A stretch of 22,918 bases of DNA from DATLAN01 sp035527455 (GCA_035527455.1 DATLAN010000579.1:1-22918), one strand, 5' to 3'. Numbered from the stretch's first letter, positions 5,352 to 15,686 are shown. The notes: a model not told the origin generated them from the letters alone. Program-made: numbers and translations.

Positions 5352-8300
5352 GTGATCGCAGTGCGCGGTTTCAGGAAAAGGGCCTTTGCGGCGTGCGGCA
5401 CCGCGTGGCGGCGCCAACGGACAACGCCTGCATCGAAGCGGGCCCGGAGAAATCGCCTGCTGATCGAACCGCTCGAAGGGCGGATGCTGCTTACGGGCAA
5501 CTCGTTGGTGATCAGCGAACTTTTGGCCAGCAACAGCAGCGTGCTGGCGGACGAGGACGGCGACTTCTCGGACTGGCTGGAGATCTGCAATCCCACCGGC
5601 GCGGCGATCGATCTGGACGGCTGGTACCTGACCGACGACGCCGGCGATCTGACCAAGTGGGAGTTTCCTTCCCGCGTGCTCCAACCGGATGCGTATCTGG
5701 TGGTCTTCGCTTCGGCCAAGGACCGTGCCGATCCGGGCGCTCCGCTGCACACGAACTTCCGACTGGGCAGCGAGGGCGAGTACCTGGCCTTGGTGCAATC
5801 CGACGGCACGACGATCGCGCACGAATTCGCGCCCGCCTATCCCGAGCAGTACGCCGACGTCTCGTACGGCTTCGCCCAGAGCACGATCCCCTACGTGGTG
5901 GAAGGGGCCGAGTTGGCCTATCTCGTGCCCAGCGTTTCCGAGGCCGGTTTGGGCACCACGTGGACCCAGCCCGGCTTCGGCGACGGATCTTGGAACGGCA
6001 ACAGCATGTCCAGCCGTATCCTCATCACCGAGGTCGGCACCACCAGCCCCGACTTCATCGAGATCCAGAACGTCTCCGACAAGACCGTCGACACGTCCGG
6101 CTGGGTCGTGGCGCTGCAGCACGGAGTGAGCGTGTCGATCAACAACGTACACCCGATCCTCTGGCACCTGCCCGACTCGATGGAGCCCGGCGAGATCCTT
6201 CACCGAAACGATTCGACGTGGGGATCCGACATCGTCTGGGCAAGCACCGGGCCCAATTGGGCCATGATCATCGACGACGAAGGCAACGTCGTCGACTTCA
6301 TTCCCTGGAAATACCAGACCGCCGATCTTGCCGCGCTGGACGTGACGATCAACGGCTTCCCGATCACCGTCGGCGGCGCCTGGTCCGGAGTGTCGTTCAA
6401 CCCGCTGGGAATCGAGGTCGGCAAGTCCTTCCAGCGGCAGGGCTCCTCGGACGGGAACACGGCCGCGGACTGGGCCGTCGCACCGGTGACGACGGGCACG
6501 CCGAACGCCGGCCTGACCACCCCGTTCCTGCCCACGGTCTTCACCGGCATCGGGTACAGCACGACTTCGCCCGGTCTGGACGAAGCGATCCGAACCGACG
6601 TCACCGCGGCGATGCACAACATCAGCGCGTCGCTCTGGACGCGGATCCGCTTCCAGGTCGCCGACCCGACGGCCTCGCAAGGGCTGATCCTGCAGATGAA
6701 GTACAACGACGGGTTCGTCGCTTACCTCAACGGGCAGCGGATCGCCGGCCGCAACGCCCCCGCTTCGCCGCAATGGAACTCGACGGCCACCGCCGCCCAC
6801 GGCCTCGCCCAGTCGCTGGTCTACGAGGAAATCGACGTCAGCCAGTTCCTCGGCCAACTCAGGGCCGGCGATAACGTGCTGGCCGTCCACGGTCTGAACG
6901 CCAACAAGTCCGACGGCAACTTCCTGATCTCGCCCCGACTGGTGGGCGTCGAAGAGTTCGCCCTTCAGCGGTATTTCGCCCAGCCGACGCCGGGCGGACC
7001 CAACGCCTTCGGCCTGCAGGACGTCGTCGCGGACACGCAGTTCAACATCGAACACGGCTTCTACAGCACGCCGCAACTGGTCTCGATCACCACGCCCACC
7101 CCGGGCGCGACCATCTACTACACGCTCGACGGGAGCAAGCCGACGGAGACCCGCGGGATCGAATACACCGGGCCGATCGCCGTCACCGGGACCACGACGT
7201 TGCGGGCGGCCGCGTTCAGGCTCGACTTCATTCCCTCGCGCATCGACACCCACACGTACTTCATCAACGAAAGCGCCGCCATCCGGTCGCTGCCGGCGAT
7301 TTCGCTGGTGGGCGGCGAGAACGGCACCTTCGGCACCGAGAACGGACTCTGGGCCGACGTCCAGTTGCGCGGTCCCGAGGCCGAATTCCCCGTCTCGTTC
7401 GAGGTGATCTACCCCGAGGACAACTCGGGCATCCAGCAGAACGGCGGCATTCGCCTGCAAGGGAGTTCCTATTGGCGTGAAGTGCTCGGAGAAAACCCGG
7501 ACGCCAAGTGGAGCTTCCGGATCTATTTCCGCGGAGAGTACGACCGCGAAAGCGGGCTCGACTACCCGTTGATCGAAGGCTCCTCGGTCGATCGTTACAA
7601 GACCGTCGTCCTGCGCGGGGGTTACAACGACTCGTCCAATCCGTTCATCAAGGACGAATTGGGCAGGCGGCTCCACCAAGACATGGGAGCCGTGGTCAGC
7701 TACGGCACGTTCGCCAACCTGTTCATCAACGGCCAACTGAAGAACAACGGCTACTACAACGTCGTCCAGCGGCAAGACGAAAGCATGTTCCAGGAGAAGT
7801 ACGGCAGCGACCTGCCCTGGGACGTGGTCACCGAGTGGCAGGACAGCGGCCCGGCCGAAGATCCGCCCAGGAATCACGACGAGCCGTACTACTTCGACGT
7901 CCGCGACGGCGACGCGGTCTCCTTCGCCGAATTGCTGGACTACGCGCTGGCCAGCGATCTCTCGCAGGACGTGTACTACCAGGAGATCTGCCGCCGTCTC
8001 GACGTGCCGCAGTTCGTCGATTACCTGATTCTCCAAGGTTACGCGGCGATTCGCGATTGGCCGCAGAACAACTGGAACGCCGCTCGGGAACGCTCGGACG
8101 GGGAACTGGGCCAATGGCGGTTCTACGCCTGGGACCTCGAGTTCGGCTGGGGCAGCCAGGAGTTGACCGGCAGCTTCAAGACGCCCGGCGGCGGCAGCGA
8201 TTTGCCTATCGACATTCTCTACGATAACCTCCGCGTCAACGACGAGTTCCGGCAACTGTTCGCCGACCGCGCCGGGGAACACTTCTTCAACGGCGGCGCC

Positions 8301-11300
8301 CTGACCGAAGGGAACGTCGTCGCCCGGTTCGAGGAGCTTCGCGCGGAGATGGCCGGCGTGCTGCCCGACATGGACACGTACATCCGCGACACGTTCGCAC
8401 CGCAGCGCGTAGCCAACGTGCTCGTCTCGATGACGGCACAAGGTCTGTTCACGTTCGAGGGGCCGAGATTCCGCGTCAACGGCTCGCCGCAACACGGCGG
8501 ACAGGTCGACACCGACGACGCCGTTTCGCTGGAGAATCCGAACCCGTCGGGCGCCATCTACTATACGCTCGACGGTTCCGATCCGCGGCTGCCCGGCGGC
8601 CAGCCCTCGCCGGCGGCGCGAGTCTACACGACCGCGGAGATTCTCGGCCAGTCCACGTTGATCAAGTCCCGCGTGCTTTCCGGCGGGACCTGGTCGGCGC
8701 TGAGCGAGGCCCAGTTCTACGTCGGGCAGCCGGCCACGGCCGGATACCTGGCGCCGACCGAGCTGAACTACCATCCCTACGACCCCACGCCCGCCGAACT
8801 GGCCGTCAACCCCGAGTGGACCAGCGACGATTTCGAGTTCCTCGAGCTGAAGAACGTCAGCCCGGCCGAGGCGATCGACCTGACCGGCGTGACATTCACC
8901 GACGGGATCGCGTTTTCCTTCGGTTGCGATGCGTCGTCCCGCTTGGAGCCCGGCCAATTCGCCGTGGTCGCCAAGAACCTCGATGCCTTCCGGCTCCGCT
9001 ACGGCGACGAGATCACGGTCGCCGGCACGTACGACGGCACCCTGGACGACGGCGGAGAACGGCTCACGCTGGTCGATCGCTTAGGCAACACGATCCGGAG
9101 CTTCCGATACGACGACTCGGGCCCCTGGCCGGGTCGGGCCGACGGAGGAGGCAGCTCGCTGGAGGTCAAGAGCACCAACGCCGACTACGACGATGACGAC
9201 AGTTGGCGCAGCAGCAGCGAGTTCGGCGGTTCGCCGGGCCGCGACGGCAGCGGACCGGTGCCCGACGTCGTGGTCAACGAAGTGCTCAGCGATCCGGTGC
9301 CCGGCGGTCTCGACGCGATCGAGCTGTACAACACCACCGGCCAGACCATCGACCTAAGCGGCTGGTTTCTCAGCGACAGCGGCGGCAACTACAAGAAAGT
9401 CAAGATCCCCGCCGGCACGAGCATCCCCGGCGGCGGGTACCGGGTGTTCGACGCAAACGCCCTGGGCTTCGCGCTGGATCGCGACGGCGAGGACATCTGG
9501 CTGCTGGAGGCCGACGCCGCCGGCAATCCGACGCGATTCGCCGATCACGTGGAATTCGGCGAAGCGCTCGAGGGCGTTTCCTTCGGCCGCTGGCCCAACG
9601 GCGACGGCGAACTGGTGATGATGGCCGGCCTGACGCTGGGGTCCGAGAACCTGGCCCCCCGTGCCGGGATGATCGTCATCAACGAGATCCACACCGATCC
9701 GATGGTCAAGACCGAACTGGTCGAGTTCGTCGAATTGCACAACGTGGCCAACCAGCCGGTCGATCTTTCGGGCTGGTATTTCGACCGGGGAATCACCTAC
9801 ACGTTCCCCGCCGGCACGACCCTGCCGGCCGGCGGCTACCTGGTGATTACCCAGGACATGGCGGACTTCAGGGCGGAGTACGGCTTCGACGCGCGAGGCC
9901 AATTCGAGGGAAAACTGAGCAACGACGGCGAAACCCTCACGCTCCGCGACGCGGCCCGAGTGAAGCAGGACGAAGTAAGCTACCAACTCGGCTATCCCTG
10001 GCCCACGGTGGGCGAGCCGCGCAGCGTGAACGATCCGCTCGACTACTCCCTGCAACTGATCCACCCGGCGATGGACAACGACCTGGGCGGAAACTGGCGG
10101 TCGACCGTTCCCACGCCGAGAGCGCGCAACTCCGTCTTCTCCGCCAACGCCGCGCCCCAGACCCGGCAGGTCGAGCACTCGCCGAAACAGCCGGTTGCCG
10201 GCCAGGACGTCACCGTCACCGTCAAGGCCACCGACCCCGACGGCGTTCATAGCGTGTCGCTGGCCTATCAGCTCGTCAACCCGGGCGATTACATCGAGAT
10301 CGGCGATTCGCGTTACAACAACGCGAGTTATTGGACGACCGTCGCCATGTTCGACGACGGCACCGGTGGCGACGCCGTCCCCGGCGACGACGTTTACACG
10401 GCCGTTCTGCCGGGCACGCTGCAGACGCACCGCCGGCTGGTGCGCTACCGGATCACGGCCGCCGATTCGACGGGCGCCTTGATCACGGTTCCCTACGCCG
10501 ACGACCCGTGTCCCAACTTCGTCTACTACGTGTACGACGGCATGCCCTCATGGACCGGGGCGGTCCGGCCGGGAATCACCACGGCGGTGACTTTCGAGCC
10601 GGAAGTGCTCGAGAGCATGGCCGTTTACCAGTTGATCACCACGCGGAAGGACCACGAGGAGTCGCAGTACATCCCCAACTCGACCGCCGGCAAGGATAAC
10701 AGCAATCTGTACCGATACCAGGGAACGTTGGTCTACAACGGCGAAGTGTACGACCACATCCGCTACCGGCCGCGCGGCGGCGTGCACCGGTTCAAGATGG
10801 GCAAGAACATGTGGAAGTTCGACTTCAACCGGGGTCACTACTTCCAGGCCCACGACGACTACGGCAACCCCTACGACGTCAAGTGGGACAAGATGAACTT
10901 CTCGGCCATCATCCAGCAGGGCAACTTCGGCCAGCGCGGCGAGCAGGGGCTCTTCGAATGGGCCGGGTTCAAGTTGCACAACCTGGCCGGGAACATGGCC
11001 TCGAACAGCAACTTCGTCCATTTCCGCATCGTCGAGAACGCCAATGAAAACGGACCGAATCAATACAGCGGCGATTTTCAGGGCATGTACCTGGTGATCG
11101 AGCAACCCGACGGACAGATGCTCGATCAACACGACCTGCCCGACGGCAATTTCTACAAAATGGAAGGCAGCAGCGGAACGCTCAACAACCAGGGACCCAC
11201 GCAGCCGTCGAACAAGTCCGATCTGAACGCCTTCATCAACGGGTACCTCAACAACCCCACGGCCGCCTGGTGCGAGCAGAACATCGACCTGGAGAATTAC

Positions 11301-14300
11301 TACAGCTTCCGGGCGATCGCCATGGCGATCCACGACTACGACATCCACGCCGGCAAGAACTACTTCTACTACCACAACCCCGAAACCGGTAAGTGGTCGA
11401 TTCACAACTGGGACCTGGACCTCACCTGGACCACGACCTACGGTGGCGGCGGCGGACAAGACCCCCTCTACGACAACAGCCCGTACGTCCATCTCCTGGA
11501 CATCCCGGAATTGAAAATCGGCTACAACAACCGGCTCCGCGAACTCGTCGACCTGCTGTTCAATCCCGAGCAGACCGGCATGATGCTGGACGAGGCCGCC
11601 CAATTCATCTACACGCCTGGCGAACCCTCCATGGTCGACGCCGACCGGATGATGTGGGACTACAACCCCATCATGAGTTCCAGCTACATCGATACCAGCA
11701 AGACCGGGCCCGGCTGGTTCTACCAGGCATCGCCCACCAGAGACTTCGCCGGGATGATCCAGATCGAGAAGAATTACGTCGCCGCGCGGATGAGCAACAT
11801 CAATAATGTGGATCCGCTGATTGCCTCCGACGAAAACTTGGCCCCCAATACGCCCACGATCGGTTACGTCGGCCAGGACGGCTTTCCGATCGATGGGTTG
11901 CGATTTCAGACTTCCTCCTTCAGCAGTTCGCAGGGGCGATCCTTCGCGGGAATGGAGTGGCGGATCGGCAGGGTCACCGATCCGACAAGCCCGGACTTCG
12001 ATCCCTGGGAGCCAAGGCATTATGAAATCACCGCCACGTGGGAAAGCGGCGAACTGCCGAGCTTCCACTCGACGATCGACGTGCCCGGCGATGACCTCGA
12101 GATCGGGGCCACCTACCGCGTGCGGGTGCGGATGAAAGACGATCTGGGGCGCTACAGCCACTGGTCCGATCCGGTGCAGTTGATCGTCGCCGATGCGACC
12201 AGCGCCGTGAGCGATTCCTTGCGGATCACCGAGATCAACTACAACCCGTACGATCCGACCGCCGCCGAACTGGCCACCCAGCCGGCCGGCGATCCCGACT
12301 TCACGGCCTCCGACTTCGAGTTCGTCGAACTGAAGAACGTGGGCGCCGAACCGATCGCCGATCTGGCCGGCGTGCAGTTCACCGAAGGAATCACCTTCGA
12401 CTTCACCTACAGCGACGTCACCTCGCTGGCCGCCGGCGAGTCGCTGGTGATCGTGAAGAATCCCGCGGCGTTTGCGGCCCGATACGGCACGGGCGTCAAC
12501 GGGGTCGCCGACGGCGGCTTCGGCGGCCAGCTCGGCAACGGCGGCGAGCGGCTGACGCTGATCGACCGCTACGGCGTGACGGTGCTCGATTTCGTCTACG
12601 GCGACGAGGGCGACGGCTGGCCGGCCTGGGCCGACGGCATGGGCAGCTCGCTCGAACTGATCAACCCGGCCACCGCGCCGAGCAGCTACGAAAGCGCCGA
12701 CCGCTGGCGCAGCAGCCGGCAGTACGGCGGTTCGCCGGGCGTCGACGCCAACGCCACGCAGGACGTGATCGTCAACGAAGTGCTCACCCACACCGATTAC
12801 CCCGAGGTCGACGCGATCGAGCTGCACAACACGACCGATCAGCCGGTCGACGTCGGCGGCTGGTATCTCAGCGACGAGTGGGGCTGGGCGTCGGAACCGG
12901 CCAACGGCGACTACCAGAAGTTCCGCATCCCCGACGGCACCGTGATCCCGCCCGGCGGCTACGTCACGCTTTACGAAGGCCACTACGAAGGCGGCCTGCT
13001 CGTGTTCAACCAGGCCTATGAATTCGGCGGCGACGGCTCGAAGGATTTCGCGCTGAGCGCCGCCTTGGGCGACACCGTTTGGCTGATGGAGGCCGAGCCG
13101 GGCGGCAAGCTGCTGCGGTTCGCCGACATGGTCGAGTTCGGCGCGGCGGCCAACGGCGAGTCGTTCGGACGCTGGCCCGACGGCGGCGGCGAACTGTATC
13201 CGCAGATCGCCACGAGCCTCGACCACGAGAACGCCGGCCCGCGGATCGGCCCGGTGATCGTCAGCGAGATCATGTACCATCCGGTCGACGGCGGCGACGA
13301 GTACATCGAGCTTTACAACACCGGCGGTGCGGCGGTGCCGTTTTACGATCCGGCCAACCCGGCCAACACGTGGCAGTTCACCTCGGGCGTCACGTACCCG
13401 TTTCCCGAGGACGTGGTGTTGCCGGCGGGCGCCACGCTGCTGGTGGTGCCGATCGATCCGGCCGTGTTTCGGGCGAAGTACGCGGTGCCGGCCGGCGTGC
13501 AGATCTTCGGGCCGTACCTTGGGGCGTTGGACAACGCGGGCGAGACGCTACGGCTTCTGTGGCCCGACGAACCGCCGACGATCGGCCCGGACGTGGTGCC
13601 GTACCTGCTGGCCGACGAGGTCCGCTACGACGACGGCGGCTCCTGGCCGGCCGAGGCCGACGGCGATGGTTACTCGCTGCACCGGCTGGCCGCCGACCTG
13701 TGGGGCAACCAGGGCGACAGTTGGCAGGCGGCGGACCCCACGCCGGGTACGGTGTCGCTGGCTCCGCAGCCGCAGGTGATGGGCCGCTGGATTTTCTACA
13801 ACCGTTCGACCTTCGACGGCAACGACCCGGCGGCCGACGCCCGCGACGACGCGGCCATCGCCGTCGACAAGACGCCGCTCGTGCCGGGCGACGCGATCAC
13901 CACGGCCACGGCGGCCAATTACACGAGTTTCCATCGCGGCATCAACGGCATCATGATCGACGTCCTCGACTCGGCCGGCGCGATCACCGCCGCCGACTTC
14001 CGCTTCCACGTCGGCAACAACAACGATCCAAGCACATGGACCGACGCGCCGCCGCCGGAGTCGTTCACCGTCCGCGCCGGCGCCGGCGTGGGCGAACCCG
14101 ATCGCGTGACGTTCACGTGGGCCGACCAGTCCATCCGCAACCAGTGGCTCGAGGTGACCGTGTTGGCGGAGAATCTCGGCCTGGCGTCCGACGACGTTTT
14201 CTACTTCGGCAACGCGGTGGCCGAGGCGGGCAACTCGCCCACGGACGCCCAGGTGACCACGATCGATTTGCTTTTGGCCCGCAACAATCCGCGCAGCTTC

Positions 14301-14648
14301 CTGGACCCGGCCGACGCGGAGTTCCCCTACGACTACGACCGCGACGGCCGGGTGAACACGACCGACGTGCTTTTGGCGCGGAACAACCAGACGAATTTCT
14401 TCACGGCGCTGCGGCTGATCGACGTGCCGTCGCCGGGAGCGGGCATGTTGCCTCTGGAAAGCCCGGTGCCCGCCGATCCCGCCGAGCTTCCGGGCCTTTC
14501 GTCGGCGGTCCACCAGGACGAGCCTCTCGAAGCCTCGGCAGCCGTCTTGGCGTGGCTCGACCAGTTCGAGCCGCCGGAGGACTCGTCCGAAAAGGACAAC
14601 ATCGCCGCCCCCGCAGTCGACGCGCTGCTGGCGACGTATTGGCCGTAA
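5352..14648 (+). CDS. Giant secreted protein: LTD repeats, two CotH-kinase-like domains, dockerin-like end
   Basis: About 3098 residues, most likely surface-bound or exported. I chose GTG 5352 (GTG 5361 is equally possible, with AAGGTGA before it) because the in-frame ATG at 5223 lies upstream of the promoter. A basic N-terminus leads to IEPLEGRMLL (38-47), the planctomycete export-associated motif. Approximate order: lamin-tail-like domains (LTD) at 51-177 and 221-367; a sugar-binding-like sandwich (394-537); a chitobiase C-terminal-like repeat (563-640); CotH domain 1 (643-980, WDLE at 927-930); another chitobiase-like repeat (1040-1127); LTDs 3-5 (1132-1595); an Ig-like stretch (1597-1742); CotH domain 2 (1757-2147, NWDLD at 2019-2023); an FN3-like domain (2162-2282); LTDs 6-8 (2289-2798); and a dockerin-like calcium loop pair (about 2962-3027, DYDRDGRVNTTD). 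CotH proteins are atypical secreted protein kinases. Whether both copies are active is unknown. LTD boundaries are by eye. Confidence 0.88.
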   Translation: MIAVRGFRKRAFAACGTAWRRQRTTPASKRARRNRLLIEPLEGRMLLTGNSLVISELLASNSSVLADEDGDFSDWLEICNPTGAAIDLDGWYLTDDAGDLTKWEFPSRVLQPDAYLVVFASAKDRADPGAPLHTNFRLGSEGEYLALVQSDGTTIAHEFAPAYPEQYADVSYGFAQSTIPYVVEGAELAYLVPSVSEAGLGTTWTQPGFGDGSWNGNSMSSRILITEVGTTSPDFIEIQNVSDKTVDTSGWVVALQHGVSVSINNVHPILWHLPDSMEPGEILHRNDSTWGSDIVWASTGPNWAMIIDDEGNVVDFIPWKYQTADLAALDVTINGFPITVGGAWSGVSFNPLGIEVGKSFQRQGSSDGNTAADWAVAPVTTGTPNAGLTTPFLPTVFTGIGYSTTSPGLDEAIRTDVTAAMHNISASLWTRIRFQVADPTASQGLILQMKYNDGFVAYLNGQRIAGRNAPASPQWNSTATAAHGLAQSLVYEEIDVSQFLGQLRAGDNVLAVHGLNANKSDGNFLISPRLVGVEEFALQRYFAQPTPGGPNAFGLQDVVADTQFNIEHGFYSTPQLVSITTPTPGATIYYTLDGSKPTETRGIEYTGPIAVTGTTTLRAAAFRLDFIPSRIDTHTYFINESAAIRSLPAISLVGGENGTFGTENGLWADVQLRGPEAEFPVSFEVIYPEDNSGIQQNGGIRLQGSSYWREVLGENPDAKWSFRIYFRGEYDRESGLDYPLIEGSSVDRYKTVVLRGGYNDSSNPFIKDELGRRLHQDMGAVVSYGTFANLFINGQLKNNGYYNVVQRQDESMFQEKYGSDLPWDVVTEWQDSGPAEDPPRNHDEPYYFDVRDGDAVSFAELLDYALASDLSQDVYYQEICRRLDVPQFVDYLILQGYAAIRDWPQNNWNAARERSDGELGQWRFYAWDLEFGWGSQELTGSFKTPGGGSDLPIDILYDNLRVNDEFRQLFADRAGEHFFNGGALTEGNVVARFEELRAEMAGVLPDMDTYIRDTFAPQRVANVLVSMTAQGLFTFEGPRFRVNGSPQHGGQVDTDDAVSLENPNPSGAIYYTLDGSDPRLPGGQPSPAARVYTTAEILGQSTLIKSRVLSGGTWSALSEAQFYVGQPATAGYLAPTELNYHPYDPTPAELAVNPEWTSDDFEFLELKNVSPAEAIDLTGVTFTDGIAFSFGCDASSRLEPGQFAVVAKNLDAFRLRYGDEITVAGTYDGTLDDGGERLTLVDRLGNTIRSFRYDDSGPWPGRADGGGSSLEVKSTNADYDDDDSWRSSSEFGGSPGRDGSGPVPDVVVNEVLSDPVPGGLDAIELYNTTGQTIDLSGWFLSDSGGNYKKVKIPAGTSIPGGGYRVFDANALGFALDRDGEDIWLLEADAAGNPTRFADHVEFGEALEGVSFGRWPNGDGELVMMAGLTLGSENLAPRAGMIVINEIHTDPMVKTELVEFVELHNVANQPVDLSGWYFDRGITYTFPAGTTLPAGGYLVITQDMADFRAEYGFDARGQFEGKLSNDGETLTLRDAARVKQDEVSYQLGYPWPTVGEPRSVNDPLDYSLQLIHPAMDNDLGGNWRSTVPTPRARNSVFSANAAPQTRQVEHSPKQPVAGQDVTVTVKATDPDGVHSVSLAYQLVNPGDYIEIGDSRYNNASYWTTVAMFDDGTGGDAVPGDDVYTAVLPGTLQTHRRLVRYRITAADSTGALITVPYADDPCPNFVYYVYDGMPSWTGAVRPGITTAVTFEPEVLESMAVYQLITTRKDHEESQYIPNSTAGKDNSNLYRYQGTLVYNGEVYDHIRYRPRGGVHRFKMGKNMWKFDFNRGHYFQAHDDYGNPYDVKWDKMNFSAIIQQGNFGQRGEQGLFEWAGFKLHNLAGNMASNSNFVHFRIVENANENGPNQYSGDFQGMYLVIEQPDGQMLDQHDLPDGNFYKMEGSSGTLNNQGPTQPSNKSDLNAFINGYLNNPTAAWCEQNIDLENYYSFRAIAMAIHDYDIHAGKNYFYYHNPETGKWSIHNWDLDLTWTTTYGGGGGQDPLYDNSPYVHLLDIPELKIGYNNRLRELVDLLFNPEQTGMMLDEAAQFIYTPGEPSMVDADRMMWDYNPIMSSSYIDTSKTGPGWFYQASPTRDFAGMIQIEKNYVAARMSNINNVDPLIASDENLAPNTPTIGYVGQDGFPIDGLRFQTSSFSSSQGRSFAGMEWRIGRVTDPTSPDFDPWEPRHYEITATWESGELPSFHSTIDVPGDDLEIGATYRVRVRMKDDLGRYSHWSDPVQLIVADATSAVSDSLRITEINYNPYDPTAAELATQPAGDPDFTASDFEFVELKNVGAEPIADLAGVQFTEGITFDFTYSDVTSLAAGESLVIVKNPAAFAARYGTGVNGVADGGFGGQLGNGGERLTLIDRYGVTVLDFVYGDEGDGWPAWADGMGSSLELINPATAPSSYESADRWRSSRQYGGSPGVDANATQDVIVNEVLTHTDYPEVDAIELHNTTDQPVDVGGWYLSDEWGWASEPANGDYQKFRIPDGTVIPPGGYVTLYEGHYEGGLLVFNQAYEFGGDGSKDFALSAALGDTVWLMEAEPGGKLLRFADMVEFGAAANGESFGRWPDGGGELYPQIATSLDHENAGPRIGPVIVSEIMYHPVDGGDEYIELYNTGGAAVPFYDPANPANTWQFTSGVTYPFPEDVVLPAGATLLVVPIDPAVFRAKYAVPAGVQIFGPYLGALDNAGETLRLLWPDEPPTIGPDVVPYLLADEVRYDDGGSWPAEADGDGYSLHRLAADLWGNQGDSWQAADPTPGTVSLAPQPQVMGRWIFYNRSTFDGNDPAADARDDAAIAVDKTPLVPGDAITTATAANYTSFHRGINGIMIDVLDSAGAITAADFRFHVGNNNDPSTWTDAPPPESFTVRAGAGVGEPDRVTFTWADQSIRNQWLEVTVLAENLGLASDDVFYFGNAVAEAGNSPTDAQVTTIDLLLARNNPRSFLDPADAEFPYDYDRDGRVNTTDVLLARNNQTNFFTALRLIDVPSPGAGMLPLESPVPADPAELPGLSSAVHQDEPLEASAAVLAWLDQFEPPEDSSEKDNIAAPAVDALLATYWP

Positions 14649-14662
14649 GTCGCGGAAAAACG

Positions 14663-14715
14663 CTGCCGGCTCGGTGCCTGTCCCCTTCTTCCACGGGGTC
14701 CCGGCAGTCACCGCC
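14663..14715 (+). terminator. Candidate terminator / repeat fragment after giant gene
   Basis: CTGCCGG (14663-14669) pairs with CCGGCAG (14701-14707), with an inner CCCC/GGGG pairing (14682-14685 with 14695-14698). A pyrimidine stretch ending in TTTTT follows at 14712-14723. The inner GGTGCCTGTCCCC is a dispersed sequence I know from planctomycete genomes; a related fragment in the opposite orientation lies near 15830. Confidence 0.35.
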
Positions 14716-14801
14716 CCCTTTTTCTCAGCTATGCTTGCAGTGAACGTGCGCAGAGTTGAGAATAAAAGTCACCCGACTCGATCACCCGCAGGAGCCGACC
14801 G

Positions 14802-15686
14802 ATGAGAAGCCGACGCTTTCTTGTGCTGGGATTCCTGGTCGTCCTCGCCCTCTGCGCCGTCGCGCCGGCGGAGCAGAAGGTCCTCTACGAGAAAGAGTCG
14901 CCCTACAACGTGATCGTGGTGACCGAGGACGATCAGGGGCTGCGGACCTTGTGGTTCGAGAAGGACGGGGTGCGGCAGAGCGTCGTGAAGGTGGGCGATC
15001 CGGACCACCTGGAACTCGCCTATACCCGCGTCATGCCCGTGGGACTCGCGCTGGTCGAGAAACCCCAGCGCGTGCTGATCGTCGGGCTGGGCGGCGGTGC
15101 GATTCCCGGTTTTCTCCACAAGCACTACCCGCGGATGACGATCGACGCGGTCGACATCGACCCGGACGTGGTCGACGTGGCCAGGCGGTTCTTCGGCTTC
15201 CGCGAGGACGCCACGATGCGTGCTTACGTGGACGACGGCCGGCGGTTCATCGAGCGGTGCCGCGATCCCTACGACGTCATCTTCCTCGACGCCTACGGTT
15301 CCGAGAACATCCCGTACCAACTGGCCACGCAGGAGTTCCTCGCGACCGTGCGCCGGGCGTTGGCGCCCGGCGGCGTGGTCGTGGCCAACGTGTGGGATCG
15401 CACCTCGAATCCGCTGTACGATTCGATGGTGCGAACCTACCAGGAAGTCTTCGCCGACCTGCACGTCCTGGACGTCCGATGGACCGGCAATCAGATCCTG
15501 CTGGCACTGGGCGAGAAGCAGCCGATCCGGCAGGACGGTCTGGCGTTGCGGGCGACGGCGATCTCTCGACAAGAAAACTTTCCCTTCGACATGGGCGAGT
15601 TCGTGATCTTCGGATACCGGCACCCGAGCAAGGAGAACGCTCGCGGCCGGGTTCTTCGGGACGCGGACGAGCCCGGGAAGGATTAG
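14802..15686 (+). CDS. Exported spermidine-synthase-like protein
   Basis: This 294-residue protein has a Rossmann-like aminopropyl/methyltransferase fold. Residues 1-24 form a signal peptide (RSRRF, then a hydrophobic run LVLGFLVVLALCAVA, then PAEQ). A beta-rich N-terminal part (KVLYEKESPYNVIVV) is typical of spermidine synthases. The nucleotide-site loop is LIVGLGGGAIPGFL (about 89-102), then VDIDPDVVDVARRFFGF, DDGRRFIER and YDVIFLDAYGSENIP. Classic spermidine synthase has GGGDG where this protein has GGGAIP, so the aminopropyl-donor aspartate is missing. The family exists in planctomycetes and others, but the reaction is unsettled. AGGAG lies 8 bases before the ATG. It stands alone, between the giant gene and a cold-shock gene. 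True polyamine synthesis outside the cytoplasm is unlikely. Confidence 0.8.
   Translation: MRSRRFLVLGFLVVLALCAVAPAEQKVLYEKESPYNVIVVTEDDQGLRTLWFEKDGVRQSVVKVGDPDHLELAYTRVMPVGLALVEKPQRVLIVGLGGGAIPGFLHKHYPRMTIDAVDIDPDVVDVARRFFGFREDATMRAYVDDGRRFIERCRDPYDVIFLDAYGSENIPYQLATQEFLATVRRALAPGGVVVANVWDRTSNPLYDSMVRTYQEVFADLHVLDVRWTGNQILLALGEKQPIRQDGLALRATAISRQENFPFDMGEFVIFGYRHPSKENARGRVLRDADEPGKD

Noticed and set aside
5139..8957. Very long open frame on the minus strand opposite the giant gene
   Set aside because: It is a mirror of a GC-rich coding strand: composition is dominated by R, G, V, A and D without domain motifs, while the plus strand shows clear LTD and CotH motifs over the same bases.
10548..13280. 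Second long minus-strand open frame opposite the giant gene
   Set aside because: Same reasoning: no recognisable motif, and continuous plus-strand homology to CotH and LTD domains.
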